28,680 nt of DNA from SZUA-584 sp964607965 (GTDB taxonomy: Bacteria; Bacillota; Clostridia; Christensenellales; SZUA-584). Of the stretch, positions 1-7,561 are shown piece after piece. The position numbers and the translations under genes are program-made. The notes beneath the pieces are model-generated. The model was not told where the DNA came from. It saw nothing but the letters and a program-made list of their open reading frames with translations, and searched no databases. The stretch lies in the NCBI GenBank assembly GCA_964607965.1, contig CAZSMH010000014.1, forward strand, positions 1 to 28,680. Reading direction: 5' to 3'. Position 1 is the stretch's first letter; each line of letters begins with the position of its first letter.

Positions 1-55
1 GTCAGTTGTTATTTTATCTGACAATAGAGGTTTACACAATTTCCGATACACTCTC
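1..55 (-). repeat. IS256-type element terminus, copy 1 (partial element running off the window)
   Basis: These 55 bases match 3968-4022 at 50 of 55 positions, and all five differences are transitions. The second copy sits immediately upstream of an IS256-family transposase remnant, so this one should be the transposase-upstream end of a related element. Its outer edge is at about 55, and its body would lie to the left of the window. Both copies contain a short palindromic core, intact as TTGTCTGACAA in copy 2. Confidence 0.6.
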
Positions 56-72
56 CCAAAGGCAGCGGTAAC

Positions 73-114
73 ATGAAGGCATTGTTTTAAATCAAAATAC
101 TGCTTTGCCTTCAT
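73..114. repeat. Inverted repeat in the gap between the IS terminus and the lipoprotein operon
   Basis: ATGAAGGCA (73-81) and TGCCTTCAT (106-114) form a perfect 9-bp inverted repeat around a 24-base AT-rich loop. No coding sequence or promoter is evident around it. It could be a decayed element end or a chance hairpin. Confidence 0.3.
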
Positions 115-174
115 GGGCGAGACTGAATCGGGACATGGGCATAGCTTACTATCAATTGCAGGCTCGCAAATATG

Positions 175-212
175 CCCTGACGGTGCATCATGGGTTCACC
201 GTCAGGGTTTTT
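175..212 (+). terminator. Rho-independent-type terminator hairpin
   Basis: CCCTGACGGTG (175-185) pairs perfectly with CACCGTCAGGG (197-207) around an 11-base loop, followed by TTTTT (208-212) on the plus strand. The T-tract suits rightward transcription, although no plus-strand gene precedes it. On the minus strand the hairpin straddles the stop codon of the 188-661 lipoprotein gene, preceded by an A-tract but with no U-tract after it. It may therefore protect or end that operon's transcript and also block transcription arriving from the IS side. Confidence 0.6.
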
Positions 213-661
213 AGATTCCACAGCCACATATCCTCCGGCTGGCTTCCCGAAACCACCTGAACGATCTCAATCCCGTTTTCCCATTGCGTCCTGCCGTTCA
301 CCTCGAATACGAGGAGGGTGGTGGGATCTTCTATGATTTCGGGGGTATACTCAACCGAAAGATCACTGCGCGATGTCAGCATTATAGAGGAATACTCGGA
401 CACATTAATATATTTAAGCACATCCTTTAGATAAACGCCCTGCAATTCCTCTGTGACAGCGTCTCCGTTTGCCTGCGTCCTTTTCACAGTTATACTAACT
501 TCATCAAGCTTGGAATAATCAAAGGATGAGAATACCTTGATTTCCGCGCCTTCTACACCGAAAGACCATCTGGGCATTTCAGTCTCTGTACTGCAGGCGC
601 AAAGCAGCGCCGGTATGAGCATGACAGCACAGATAAACAAGATCTTTTTTTTCGCGGTCAT
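188..661 (-). CDS. Small lipoprotein with a possible molybdopterin-binding-like fold
   Basis: The 157-residue product starts at ATG 661, with GGAGG eight bases upstream. It has a lipoprotein signal with lysines at 4-6 and a hydrophobic stretch ending in LCAC, so Cys23 is the probable lipidated residue and the protein should sit on the outer face of the membrane. The remainder has the pattern GVYLKDVL, then a hydrophobic strand, then YTPEII, then LLVFEVNGR, ending in QPEDMWLWNLKTLTV. This recalls the sulfite-oxidase-type molybdopterin-binding fold, in which such domains are often cofactor-free. I see no cofactor cysteine in the mature part, so a structural or binding role is more likely than catalysis. 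It is the last gene of a three-lipoprotein operon, 29 bases after its neighbour. The fold assignment is weak. Confidence 0.75.
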   Translation of the reverse strand: MTAKKKILFICAVMLIPALLCACSTETEMPRWSFGVEGAEIKVFSSFDYSKLDEVSITVKRTQANGDAVTEELQGVYLKDVLKYINVSEYSSIMLTSRSDLSVEYTPEIIEDPTTLLVFEVNGRTQWENGIEIVQVVSGSQPEDMWLWNLKTLTVNP

Positions 662-690
662 GAGCTATTCCTCCGTCCTAAATAATTTGT

Positions 691-1254
691 CTATTCAATC
701 GTCTGAATTACTTTCAGTATATCCGGGAACTCTCTTATGCCGACGCCCTCAGGGTATTCAGGTTCGCCGATCATTACGCCGGGGCGTATCTCGATAAGCG
801 CCTTTTCGGGCGGAAGTTCCTCAGTAAGGAAGCCGAAGTCAAAAGTCATCCCCGTCATATCAATTTCTCCCTCGGCGGCGCCTTCGCCCGGCTTGATATC
901 CAGCACTGCGTCCGCTGATACGCCGTAAGCGCCAGTAAGCGTCAGAGTGTGGCCGTTTAGAATTATTTCCTTGCGACCCGAGAGCGGGATGCCTGTCAGG
1001 TCGATAGTCTCATCGGAGATCATCGTGACTGTGGCATCACCAGGGGACGGAAGCGCGGATTGTAAGGATTCATGTTTTACGAAAGAGGGCTCTTCTGGCG
1101 GTTCTGGCTCGGATACATCAGATTCTTCTGTTTCACTAAGCGATCCGGATGCTATATCCTCAGAGGCGGCTGGCGTATTTTGTGCACAGCCCGCAAAGCA
1201 CATGACTATAGCCAAGGCGAGCATGAGAGCAATTATTAAGTTAAACTTTTTCAT
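691..1254 (-). CDS. Lipoprotein of unknown function
   Basis: The 187-residue product starts at ATG 1254, with GAGGT six bases upstream. It has a clear lipoprotein signal with lipobox FAGC (Cys23), followed by an acidic, Ser/Pro/Glu-rich linker to about residue 60. The C-terminal part alternates short strands and turns (VTMISDETIDLTGIPL, then EIILNGHTLTLTG), a pattern seen at the edges of beta-helix or pectate-lyase-like folds. It is too short to be a full enzyme of that kind. I do not recognise the family. It lies between the other two lipoprotein genes, 57 and 29 bases from them, and is probably co-transcribed. A surface-binding role is possible but unsupported. Confidence 0.75.
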   Translation of the reverse strand: MKKFNLIIALMLALAIVMCFAGCAQNTPAASEDIASGSLSETEESDVSEPEPPEEPSFVKHESLQSALPSPGDATVTMISDETIDLTGIPLSGRKEIILNGHTLTLTGAYGVSADAVLDIKPGEGAAEGEIDMTGMTFDFGFLTEELPPEKALIEIRPGVMIGEPEYPEGVGIREFPDILKVIQTIE

Positions 1255-1311
1255 TTTTTTACCTCACTTCTTTTCTATTATATTGATTATGGAAAGCTAT
1301 TTACCTGTTTG

Positions 1312-3408
1312 TTAGTCCCGCGAAAAGAAGAATATCTGTCCAAGGTTATTCGCACTCATATCTCCGTTTGCACCTGAAACGATATATTTTCCATCATCAG
1401 ATATCCAGAGCACGGTTGCATTTGCCCATGAATTGGGATGGGACGTATCCTCTGCAAAATCGTACTGCCATAAAATCTGTCCCTCGCGGTTTACAACGGC
1501 GATCGTCTTAGTGTTCTGCACCGCAAACAGTTCGCTATCGCCAGTAAAAGCAGCCGCCATGCCGGGCTGTATCATCGAATACCGCATTTTACCGCTGATA
1601 TCATAGATGTTATTTGACAATGAACTTTTGCCACTGGAGAATGAGTTGCCGTACCACACAAGGCTTTCATCCGGGGACATGGCGACCTCAGAGCCGCCGG
1701 TTGTCACGGGGATACTTAGTACGTTTTCGCCCGTGTTCTTATCTACTATCTGAACGGCGCATGGCGACGCTTTCGTCATTGCTGTGATGTAATGCTCGGT
1801 TATCGTCCACTTGGTTATCCATGCGTCCACGTAGGTTTCCCAAAGCAGCGAGCCGTTGTTTGTGGAGAAGCAGCGCAGATATCCATCACCGGCAGAAACG
1901 TATAGCACGGAGTCTTGCTTATCAAAGCCCAGTTTTCTTACCTGTCCGCCGCAGAATGCCGACCAAAGAATCTCGTCCGTTTCCATATCCGCCAGCCATA
2001 CCATGCCCGCCGTATCGCCATAGACCAGCAGCCTGTTGTCGTCCGAAATCTGTACCGCCCAAATCTGACTTTTCATCGTACTGACCAGCGGGGAGTCGTA
2101 TTCCATCACATCCGACATATAGAACACCTCGCCCTGCTTATCATATACGACAGCTCTTGTGTGCTCGTCGCTCGCTTGCTCCTCTATCGTTGTGGCGATA
2201 AGTGAACCATCCTTAGATACATCTATGGCGGGGGTTTCATCCACGATATGTTTCTTAAAGAGCAGTTTGCCGGTATAATCAAAGACGTGCAAATACGCTG
2301 TCTTTTCACGTTCCTCGTCCGGAAGCCCCGTATGAAACGGAACCGTGGCGATAACGGAGCCGTCACCCGTGGCGTCAAAGGCATAGGCTTGAATGCCGAT
2401 ATCCATTATACTACTTAGGGAATAGTTCAACTGCTCCGCTTTGGGCTGCAACGCAATATCTATGGTAAGTGTTTCGCCCGGCTTGGGCGCGAAAGCGCGC
2501 CTTGCCTGACCGTATACCGCGAATTCATCGTTGTTGCCTTGATGCATGTGTATTTGGGCGTTTGACGCTTCTGCGTTTACAAGAAGGGCATATTCCAAAT
2601 AGTATCCGCGCGCATTTCTATAAGCGTAAACGGAAGCCTCGTATTCGCCGTTTTCGTCAGTCCACAGTATATTTCTGAAGTTGCCATCCGTTATCTCAAG
2701 GGGAAGCCTTACCAGCGGCTCACCGGTAGCGGCGCTGATGATTCTGCCTGAAATGGTCGCGTTTCCGGGCAGCGGTTTGGAATGAGCCGTTACGGTCACA
2801 TTATTATTCAGATTAAATCGTACGGCTTCCCGCTGCATGGTATTCCGGTCTATGACATCAACCTCAACGTTGAACGTGGCATCGCTAAGCGTGATATCCA
2901 CCGGAGAATATTGCCAGCACGGGCGGATGACCGTGCTTTTTCCCGGCTCCAAAATCAGCATTTGCGGCTGAGGGTGCGTCATAATGTCATCCTCTGAAAG
3001 CCCTTGAACTTGGCACGTTACTTTCCACGCTATCAATACGGAAAGCTCTCCCGTATTTTCCACAAGAATGGCGCGGTCGATATTGCAGTCGTAGGGCGTC
3101 GTAAACTCTGCGGACTCATCCGCGGAAAAAGTGACCCCCATGCATTCGGCAACGACAATCGGATCGTTGATTGCCGTAAAGTATCCGGACTCAAAAGGTT
3201 TGGGATAATCAACCGGAGAGGCCGCAAGTGCGTCATCCCTGAGGGCGAGTGATTCTGTAGTCTCTGACCGCGTTGACGGTTCCACTGTTGCAGATAAATC
3301 CACTTCGGCTGTTTCTTGCATCTGCGGGGCGCTTGTACAACCCATGAGACCTATGAGCATCAACGCGCACACAAGGACATGTATCCGTTTTTCCCTTGTC
3401 GTGTTCAT
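1312..3408 (-). CDS. Large lipoprotein with carboxypeptidase-regulatory-like and WD40/PQQ-like beta-propeller regions
   Basis: I favour the ATG at 3408, seven bases after AAGGAG, over the ATG at 3414, which is only one base from it. The product is 698 residues. Lipobox LMGC (Cys24) predicts a membrane-anchored extracellular protein. A beta-rich region at about 65-210 is followed by a CarboxypepD_reg-like Ig-type segment (about 216-320; ISGRIISAATGEPL then TDENGEYEASV). From about 340 to the end it shows repeated propeller blades, for example DGSLIATT, LADMETDEILW, DGYLRCFSTNNGSLLWE, SPDESLVWYG and GQILWQYDF. Such propellers usually bind proteins or ligands; I see no enzymatic motif. It heads the three-lipoprotein operon, and the DNA just upstream is transposase debris. 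Confidence 0.85.
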   Translation of the reverse strand: MNTTREKRIHVLVCALMLIGLMGCTSAPQMQETAEVDLSATVEPSTRSETTESLALRDDALAASPVDYPKPFESGYFTAINDPIVVAECMGVTFSADESAEFTTPYDCNIDRAILVENTGELSVLIAWKVTCQVQGLSEDDIMTHPQPQMLILEPGKSTVIRPCWQYSPVDITLSDATFNVEVDVIDRNTMQREAVRFNLNNNVTVTAHSKPLPGNATISGRIISAATGEPLVRLPLEITDGNFRNILWTDENGEYEASVYAYRNARGYYLEYALLVNAEASNAQIHMHQGNNDEFAVYGQARRAFAPKPGETLTIDIALQPKAEQLNYSLSSIMDIGIQAYAFDATGDGSVIATVPFHTGLPDEEREKTAYLHVFDYTGKLLFKKHIVDETPAIDVSKDGSLIATTIEEQASDEHTRAVVYDKQGEVFYMSDVMEYDSPLVSTMKSQIWAVQISDDNRLLVYGDTAGMVWLADMETDEILWSAFCGGQVRKLGFDKQDSVLYVSAGDGYLRCFSTNNGSLLWETYVDAWITKWTITEHYITAMTKASPCAVQIVDKNTGENVLSIPVTTGGSEVAMSPDESLVWYGNSFSSGKSSLSNNIYDISGKMRYSMIQPGMAAAFTGDSELFAVQNTKTIAVVNREGQILWQYDFAEDTSHPNSWANATVLWISDDGKYIVSGANGDMSANNLGQIFFFSRD

Positions 3409-3448
3409 ATACATACTCCTTCTTTATTGTTCTATTGACCTGCCCCAC

Positions 3449-3589
3449 TTCTTGGTCTAAATTTGGTAATTCCCATAATTTTTCACAAGTGTAAAATACT
3501 CCGAGGTGCTGGGGGGGGCTGCCGCCCAGAGCACTATGTGACCTTATCTTATTATAATATTGTATAGTATTTGTGTCAGTCCCTTCGCT
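3449..3589 (-). pseudogene. C-terminal remnant of an integrase-core (rve/DDE, IS3-like) transposase
   Basis: On the minus strand the frame from 3589 reads QYYNKIRSHSALGGSPP. This matches the typical C-terminal end of IS3/IS481-type transposases (YN..R.HSALG..P). A stop lies just upstream at 3590-3592 and nothing of the catalytic core is present, so it is a scrap. The frame stays open into the start of the 1312-3408 gene, so the original end of the transposase cannot be fixed. An eight-G run (3511-3518) falls inside it. Confidence 0.5.
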
Positions 3590-3636
3590 TTAATAAGTTA
3601 CCCAAACAACTCGCTTATTTAATAATAATAAACTGG

Positions 3637-3975
3637 TTAATTAAAATCAAAACATAATGATAGTAGGTCTCTGGGAACAGCCAAGTCGACGTCACCTTGA
3701 CTGCTGATGACCGTCTTTTTGTAGTGACCGTTGCGTGCATTGTCCGTTTGCTTATTCTTGTAATCATACTTACTGTAACCCAGTTCTTCTTCTAGCTCAG
3801 CATCCATGATTTCTTGAATCAAGCCGGACGTGAGTTCTTTCACCAAGTTTTGTACACCGTCTAAGTCCTTAATGCCGCGTTCGTCAATGAGTTTGCGTAA
3901 CGTACTTTCTCGCTTCTGCGCCAGAGCCTGCCCCAGCGAAGCGAGGATATAATATAAAACCTCCAGTGTCAGTTG
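3637..3975 (-). pseudogene. Truncated IS256-family (mutator-type) transposase, N-terminal part only
   Basis: The open frame reads, from the inside, ...RKLIDERGIKDLDGVQN, then KELTSGLIQEIMDAELEEEL, then GYSKYDYKNKQTDNARNGHY, then KKTVISSQGDVDLAVPRD. This is the typical N-terminal third of IS256-family transposases, which are about 400 residues when complete. The similarity stops abruptly after PRD (about 3667) and runs into AT-rich sequence and a stop, so the DDE catalytic domain is gone. No convincing ATG is visible at the 5' end; recognisable homology begins near 3948. The matching element end (3968-4022) directly adjoins it. Confidence 0.8.
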
Positions 3976-4022
3976 TTATTTTGTCTGACAATGAAGGTTT
4001 GCACAATTTCCGATACGCTCTC
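3968..4022 (-). repeat. IS256-type element terminus, copy 2
   Basis: It matches 1-55 in the same orientation at 50 of 55 positions. It lies immediately upstream of the transposase remnant, as expected for the left end of the element, with its outer edge at about 4022. It abuts the 3' side of the chemoreceptor gene with only 40 bases between. No partner right-hand end is recognisable in the window. Confidence 0.65.
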
Positions 4023-4062
4023 GATTTATACGGCAGATAACCTGCCTTTGGTTCTTTAATGG

Positions 4063-6147
4063 TTATTCCGTTTTTACCAACTTAAACTGCCTGACCATAT
4101 TTTTGAGCATCTCAGCCTGGCCCGATAGCTCCTGACTCGACGCTGCCGCTTGCTCCGCAGTTGAGGAATTAGACTGCACAACCGTGTTTAGCTGTTCTAT
4201 ACTTTTGTTGATATGCTGTATCCCTAATGCCTGGTCGTTTGAAGCTGCTGCAATATCATCAACCAGTATTGCGGCTTGTTCCGCACTCGCCACGATGTCT
4301 GACAGCGCAAGGGCAGTAGCATCAGCAATTCTAGTACCTGCCTCCACCTTATCTATCGAGCCTTTTATCAGCTCCGCTGTCTCGCTTGCTGCCTTGGCGC
4401 TTCTCGCTGCCAGATTTCTCACCTCTTCAGCCACGACAGCAAAGCTCTTGCCATGTATACCTGCCCTTGCAGCCTCGACTGCTGCGTTAAGCGCGAGTAT
4501 ATTCGTCTGGAACGCTATATCGTCTATTACCTTGATGACTCTCGAAATATTCTCGGAAGATCTATTTATATCCTCCATCGCTCTTTGCATTTCCTTCATC
4601 TGCTCGTTGCCGTCCACTGCTTTTATCTGCACTTTTCTCGTAAGTTCATTTGCCTGCTCTGCCCTCTGCGCGTTTTGATCCGTCTGCACCGAAATCTGCA
4701 TAAGCGAAGCGGACAGCTCAAAAATAGCGTTTGCCTGTTCCGTCGCGCCCTGTGCTATAATCTGACTGCCTGCTGAAAGCTGATTTGTCCCCAAGGATAT
4801 CTGCTCGGCAGATACCCCTATTTCGGAAAGCACCTTATTGAGCGAGCTGACAATCTTATTGATAGAGTTTTTAAGTTCAGTAAAATCTCCGCGATACTCT
4901 GTGTTTATCCCTACAAAGAGCTTACCGTTAGCAACCTCACCGAGAACAAAAGAAATTTCCATGATATAGCCTTTGAGAATCTCTATCGTTTCATTAAGTG
5001 TACTCTTTATAATAGCATGGTCACCCTTAAAATCCCCTTCAACAAATGTATCGAGGTTGCCCTTCGAAACTTCCCCAAGCACCTGAGCCGCTTGATTCAC
5101 GGGTGTTGTAACCGCATCAAGTGTGGCGTTAAACCCCTCGATGATTGTTCGGTAAGAACCATCGTGTTTTTCGGCGTCCGCTCGAATAGAAAGCTGTCCT
5201 TCAGCCGCCGCGTTTATAAGCATAAGAGTGTCTTTATTAAGCGTTTGTATAGATGTAATTATGCTTCTGAATGCGTCACTCATCTGCCCTATCTCGTCTC
5301 TTGAATTTATACCCATCTCAGGTATATCCGTGTCCCCTGATGCCAGCAGATTCAAACCATTCGTCAGTTTTTTCACGGGCTTACTGATGCCTCGCGCAAT
5401 GATAATGGCTATAACGGCCGAGAAGATAAGCTCTATTCCGATTATGATATATGTAATCATCTTCGCGTTGTCTGTATTCTCTTTGCTGACCGCTTGTTGA
5501 GCAATTGCCTCCTTAGTGGATGCATTATTCAATTTATCTATAGCATCCGTCACTTTCTTTTCCAGCGTATATAATTCTCCCCCGCGTACCAAGTCATCTA
5601 CTATTGCTTTTTGGTTTCCGGACCGAAGTCCCTCAATGGCAATTGTGAGTTTTTCGATATAATTGGAAATTTCCGTTCTGAAATTCTCTATCAGTTCTTT
5701 TGAATCTGCCGACATCAGCGGCTCGATACTATCAATGCTTGAGCTAAGCCATTTCATTGTGCTCTTTATGGCCGGCGCATTTCTTTCGATTTCCGCAGCT
5801 TCCATGTGTGTCAGGTTTCTAAAATCAATACGGGTCTTCTGATATGTGTTTGATATATTTGAAATATTGCGCTGGGGCACAAGCATCTCTTCATATATTT
5901 TTGTGTTTGTTGCTGAAACAGCATCCATACTCATACTTGTATAAAGCCCCATACCAGCGCCAAACAGAGTAATGATAAAAAAACCTAACAAAAGCTTGGG
6001 GGCAATTTTAATATTCTTGAAAATCAAAAAACTTTTTAAGAGAAACCTCTTCTCTTTTGATGTCTTCGTTCTTTTATTTGATGCTCTGTCCGGCTTTTTT
6101 TTGATAAGTTTTGCGACTTTTTCTTTTATATCGATCAACAGCTTCAT
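4063..6147 (-). CDS. Methyl-accepting chemotaxis protein with multiple HAMP-like units
   Basis: The ATG at 6147 is preferred because GGAGG lies six bases upstream; an in-frame ATG at 6186 lacks such a site. The product is 694 residues. A basic N-terminal tail precedes TM1 (about 51-73), a helical extracellular sensor of the four-helix type follows (about 74-230), then TM2 (about 231-252) and a HAMP domain (about 253-307). Two further HAMP-like segments run to about 440 (AAAEGQLSIRAD, VSKGNLDTFVEGDF, VANGKLFVGIN). The signalling domain has the conserved hairpin tip at about 544-577 (DDIAFQTNILALNAAVEAAR, then FAVVAEEVRNLAARS), which contacts CheA and CheW in this family. No C-terminal CheR-binding pentapeptide is visible. 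The ligand is unknown; the gene follows the sugar operon in the same orientation, but a link is only contextual. Confidence 0.95.
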   Translation of the reverse strand: MKLLIDIKEKVAKLIKKKPDRASNKRTKTSKEKRFLLKSFLIFKNIKIAPKLLLGFFIITLFGAGMGLYTSMSMDAVSATNTKIYEEMLVPQRNISNISNTYQKTRIDFRNLTHMEAAEIERNAPAIKSTMKWLSSSIDSIEPLMSADSKELIENFRTEISNYIEKLTIAIEGLRSGNQKAIVDDLVRGGELYTLEKKVTDAIDKLNNASTKEAIAQQAVSKENTDNAKMITYIIIGIELIFSAVIAIIIARGISKPVKKLTNGLNLLASGDTDIPEMGINSRDEIGQMSDAFRSIITSIQTLNKDTLMLINAAAEGQLSIRADAEKHDGSYRTIIEGFNATLDAVTTPVNQAAQVLGEVSKGNLDTFVEGDFKGDHAIIKSTLNETIEILKGYIMEISFVLGEVANGKLFVGINTEYRGDFTELKNSINKIVSSLNKVLSEIGVSAEQISLGTNQLSAGSQIIAQGATEQANAIFELSASLMQISVQTDQNAQRAEQANELTRKVQIKAVDGNEQMKEMQRAMEDINRSSENISRVIKVIDDIAFQTNILALNAAVEAARAGIHGKSFAVVAEEVRNLAARSAKAASETAELIKGSIDKVEAGTRIADATALALSDIVASAEQAAILVDDIAAASNDQALGIQHINKSIEQLNTVVQSNSSTAEQAAASSQELSGQAEMLKNMVRQFKLVKTE

Positions 6148-6286
6148 TATACCCCTCCAAAATGAATTTGTATGATTCATGCGCATTAAAATTGTTTTGC
6201 ATATGTTTTATAATCTTCTATACAAACCGGTATCTGCATACCTCACACAACGCTGTAAACTCATCCGGCGATCATAAACAGCAGTA

Positions 6287-7561
6287 TCAAAAACTGCTCT
6301 CAATCGGCCTTCCGTTGTCCAGTAAATACTTTTCTGCTTCTGCATTCCACAAGTTGTTTGTCCTTTTAACTATTTTTGCAAGCTGGGCAAACAGAGGGTC
6401 TGTCCTACCTTTTTGTTCAAAGTCTTCAATTGCAGTTAACTCAAGCGATATACCCGTATATATGAGTTTTTTGCCTCCCGTTATTTTCGGAAGGTTCAAC
6501 GTTGACTCAACCACACAATCAAGCCCGCCAATATGGGTAACCATAACCGTCGGATTTAGCAGACCTTTGCCCATAAGGGCAAGCGACTCGCGCATGTCGT
6601 TAACATTGCCGCCATTTGTACCGACAAGATGTGTATAAGAATAATGCACATTATAGAAGTTTATCGAAGCCTTAAGGTTTCGGTCAGAAGGCCCGGCAAA
6701 AAAATTAAGGCAGCCGTCCTTCGCAAGTATCGCATCTCCCTGTTCAATAATAGTGCTTACCGGGGCCATCACCATAACGTCGTCAAAACCGGTACCATCC
6801 GTCAAAGACAAAAGGGCATCCACAGCGTCTATATGTTTTGTATTGATGTATTCCAATAATATTCCATGCTCAGCAGCCTTTTTTGGCGTAAAAAGCATAG
6901 CAGCTCTTTTGAGTCTATCATCATCTATATCGGTCACAACAAGCAGTGACGGATTTTTTTCGGGGTTGTGGAGCGCATAGTCTATTGCGCCTAAGCCCAT
7001 TGGTCCTGCACCCGCGAGTATCGCCATCTTACCGCCTCGTTTTATTCCCATCTTATGATCATACGAACCTTGAGAGGCGTGATACATTGCATGAAATGTC
7101 CCTACAATACAAGACATAGGCTCAGCAAGAGAGCCTAAGAAGAAAGCATTAGAATCGAACTTTAAAAGGCACTCCATTTCCATGATTTCGCTTGGTATTA
7201 TCACATTCGTTGCGTCTCCACCGCAATATTCGTAAGAATATCCCGGAGCGGACTGTGAACCGTTTTTATTGTGTGCAGGCTGAATCGAAAACCTGTCACC
7301 GGGCACAAATTTATCCCGCCACTTTGCACCGACTTTGATTATCTCCCCGCAGAACTCATGTCCAATAATTGTCGGGCGCTCAGCAATATCACTAGGTATA
7401 CGCTTATGCTCAGAGCCCTGTATAGCCGCTTTGTATGACGACATGCAAAGAGAATCGGAAACTACTTTAGCAAGAATTTCATCATCCTTAATCGAAGGGA
7501 GTTCGAATTTCTCAAGCCGAAGATCTTTTTTTCCGTATATTCTTACTGCCGATGTCTTCAT
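6287..7561 (-). CDS. sorE: SorE/YggP-type zinc-binding dehydrogenase (L-sorbose-1-phosphate reductase family)
   Basis: The 424-residue medium-chain dehydrogenase closely follows the SorE/YggP pattern across its length (IYGKKDLRL near the start, then SDSLCMSSYKAA, GSEHKR, PGYSYEYCGG, MVTHIGGLD and GGKKLIYTG). Probable catalytic zinc ligands are Cys39, His68-Glu69 and Glu147. The four-cysteine structural zinc lobe of ordinary alcohol dehydrogenases is absent, as expected for this group. The Rossmann motif is GAGPMG (184-189). SorE reduces L-sorbose 1-phosphate to D-glucitol 6-phosphate with NAD(P)H. Its start overlaps the PHP gene stop by four bases (ATGA) and has AAGGGGG upstream, so translation is probably coupled. 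It is the last gene of the sugar operon. The actual substrate may be another ketose 1-phosphate, such as L-tagatose 1-phosphate. Confidence 0.88.
   Translation of the reverse strand: MKTSAVRIYGKKDLRLEKFELPSIKDDEILAKVVSDSLCMSSYKAAIQGSEHKRIPSDIAERPTIIGHEFCGEIIKVGAKWRDKFVPGDRFSIQPAHNKNGSQSAPGYSYEYCGGDATNVIIPSEIMEMECLLKFDSNAFFLGSLAEPMSCIVGTFHAMYHASQGSYDHKMGIKRGGKMAILAGAGPMGLGAIDYALHNPEKNPSLLVVTDIDDDRLKRAAMLFTPKKAAEHGILLEYINTKHIDAVDALLSLTDGTGFDDVMVMAPVSTIIEQGDAILAKDGCLNFFAGPSDRNLKASINFYNVHYSYTHLVGTNGGNVNDMRESLALMGKGLLNPTVMVTHIGGLDCVVESTLNLPKITGGKKLIYTGISLELTAIEDFEQKGRTDPLFAQLAKIVKRTNNLWNAEAEKYLLDNGRPIESSF

Noticed and set aside
3233..3448. Separate small gene upstream of the large lipoprotein gene
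   Set aside because: It is the continuation of the transposase-remnant frame into the lipoprotein coding region and loses any recognisable character after about 3449.
4032..4046. Terminator after the chemoreceptor gene
   Set aside because: GGCAG and CTGCC form a 5-bp stem with no T-tract in the direction of transcription.
6253..6277. Flagellar sigma-28 promoter for the chemoreceptor
   Set aside because: A TAAAC...GGCGATCAT resemblance is on the wrong strand and its spacing is too short.
6280..6298. Terminator at the end of the sugar operon
   Set aside because: AGCAGT and ACTGCT form only a 6-bp stem overlapping the last codons, with no U-tract after it.
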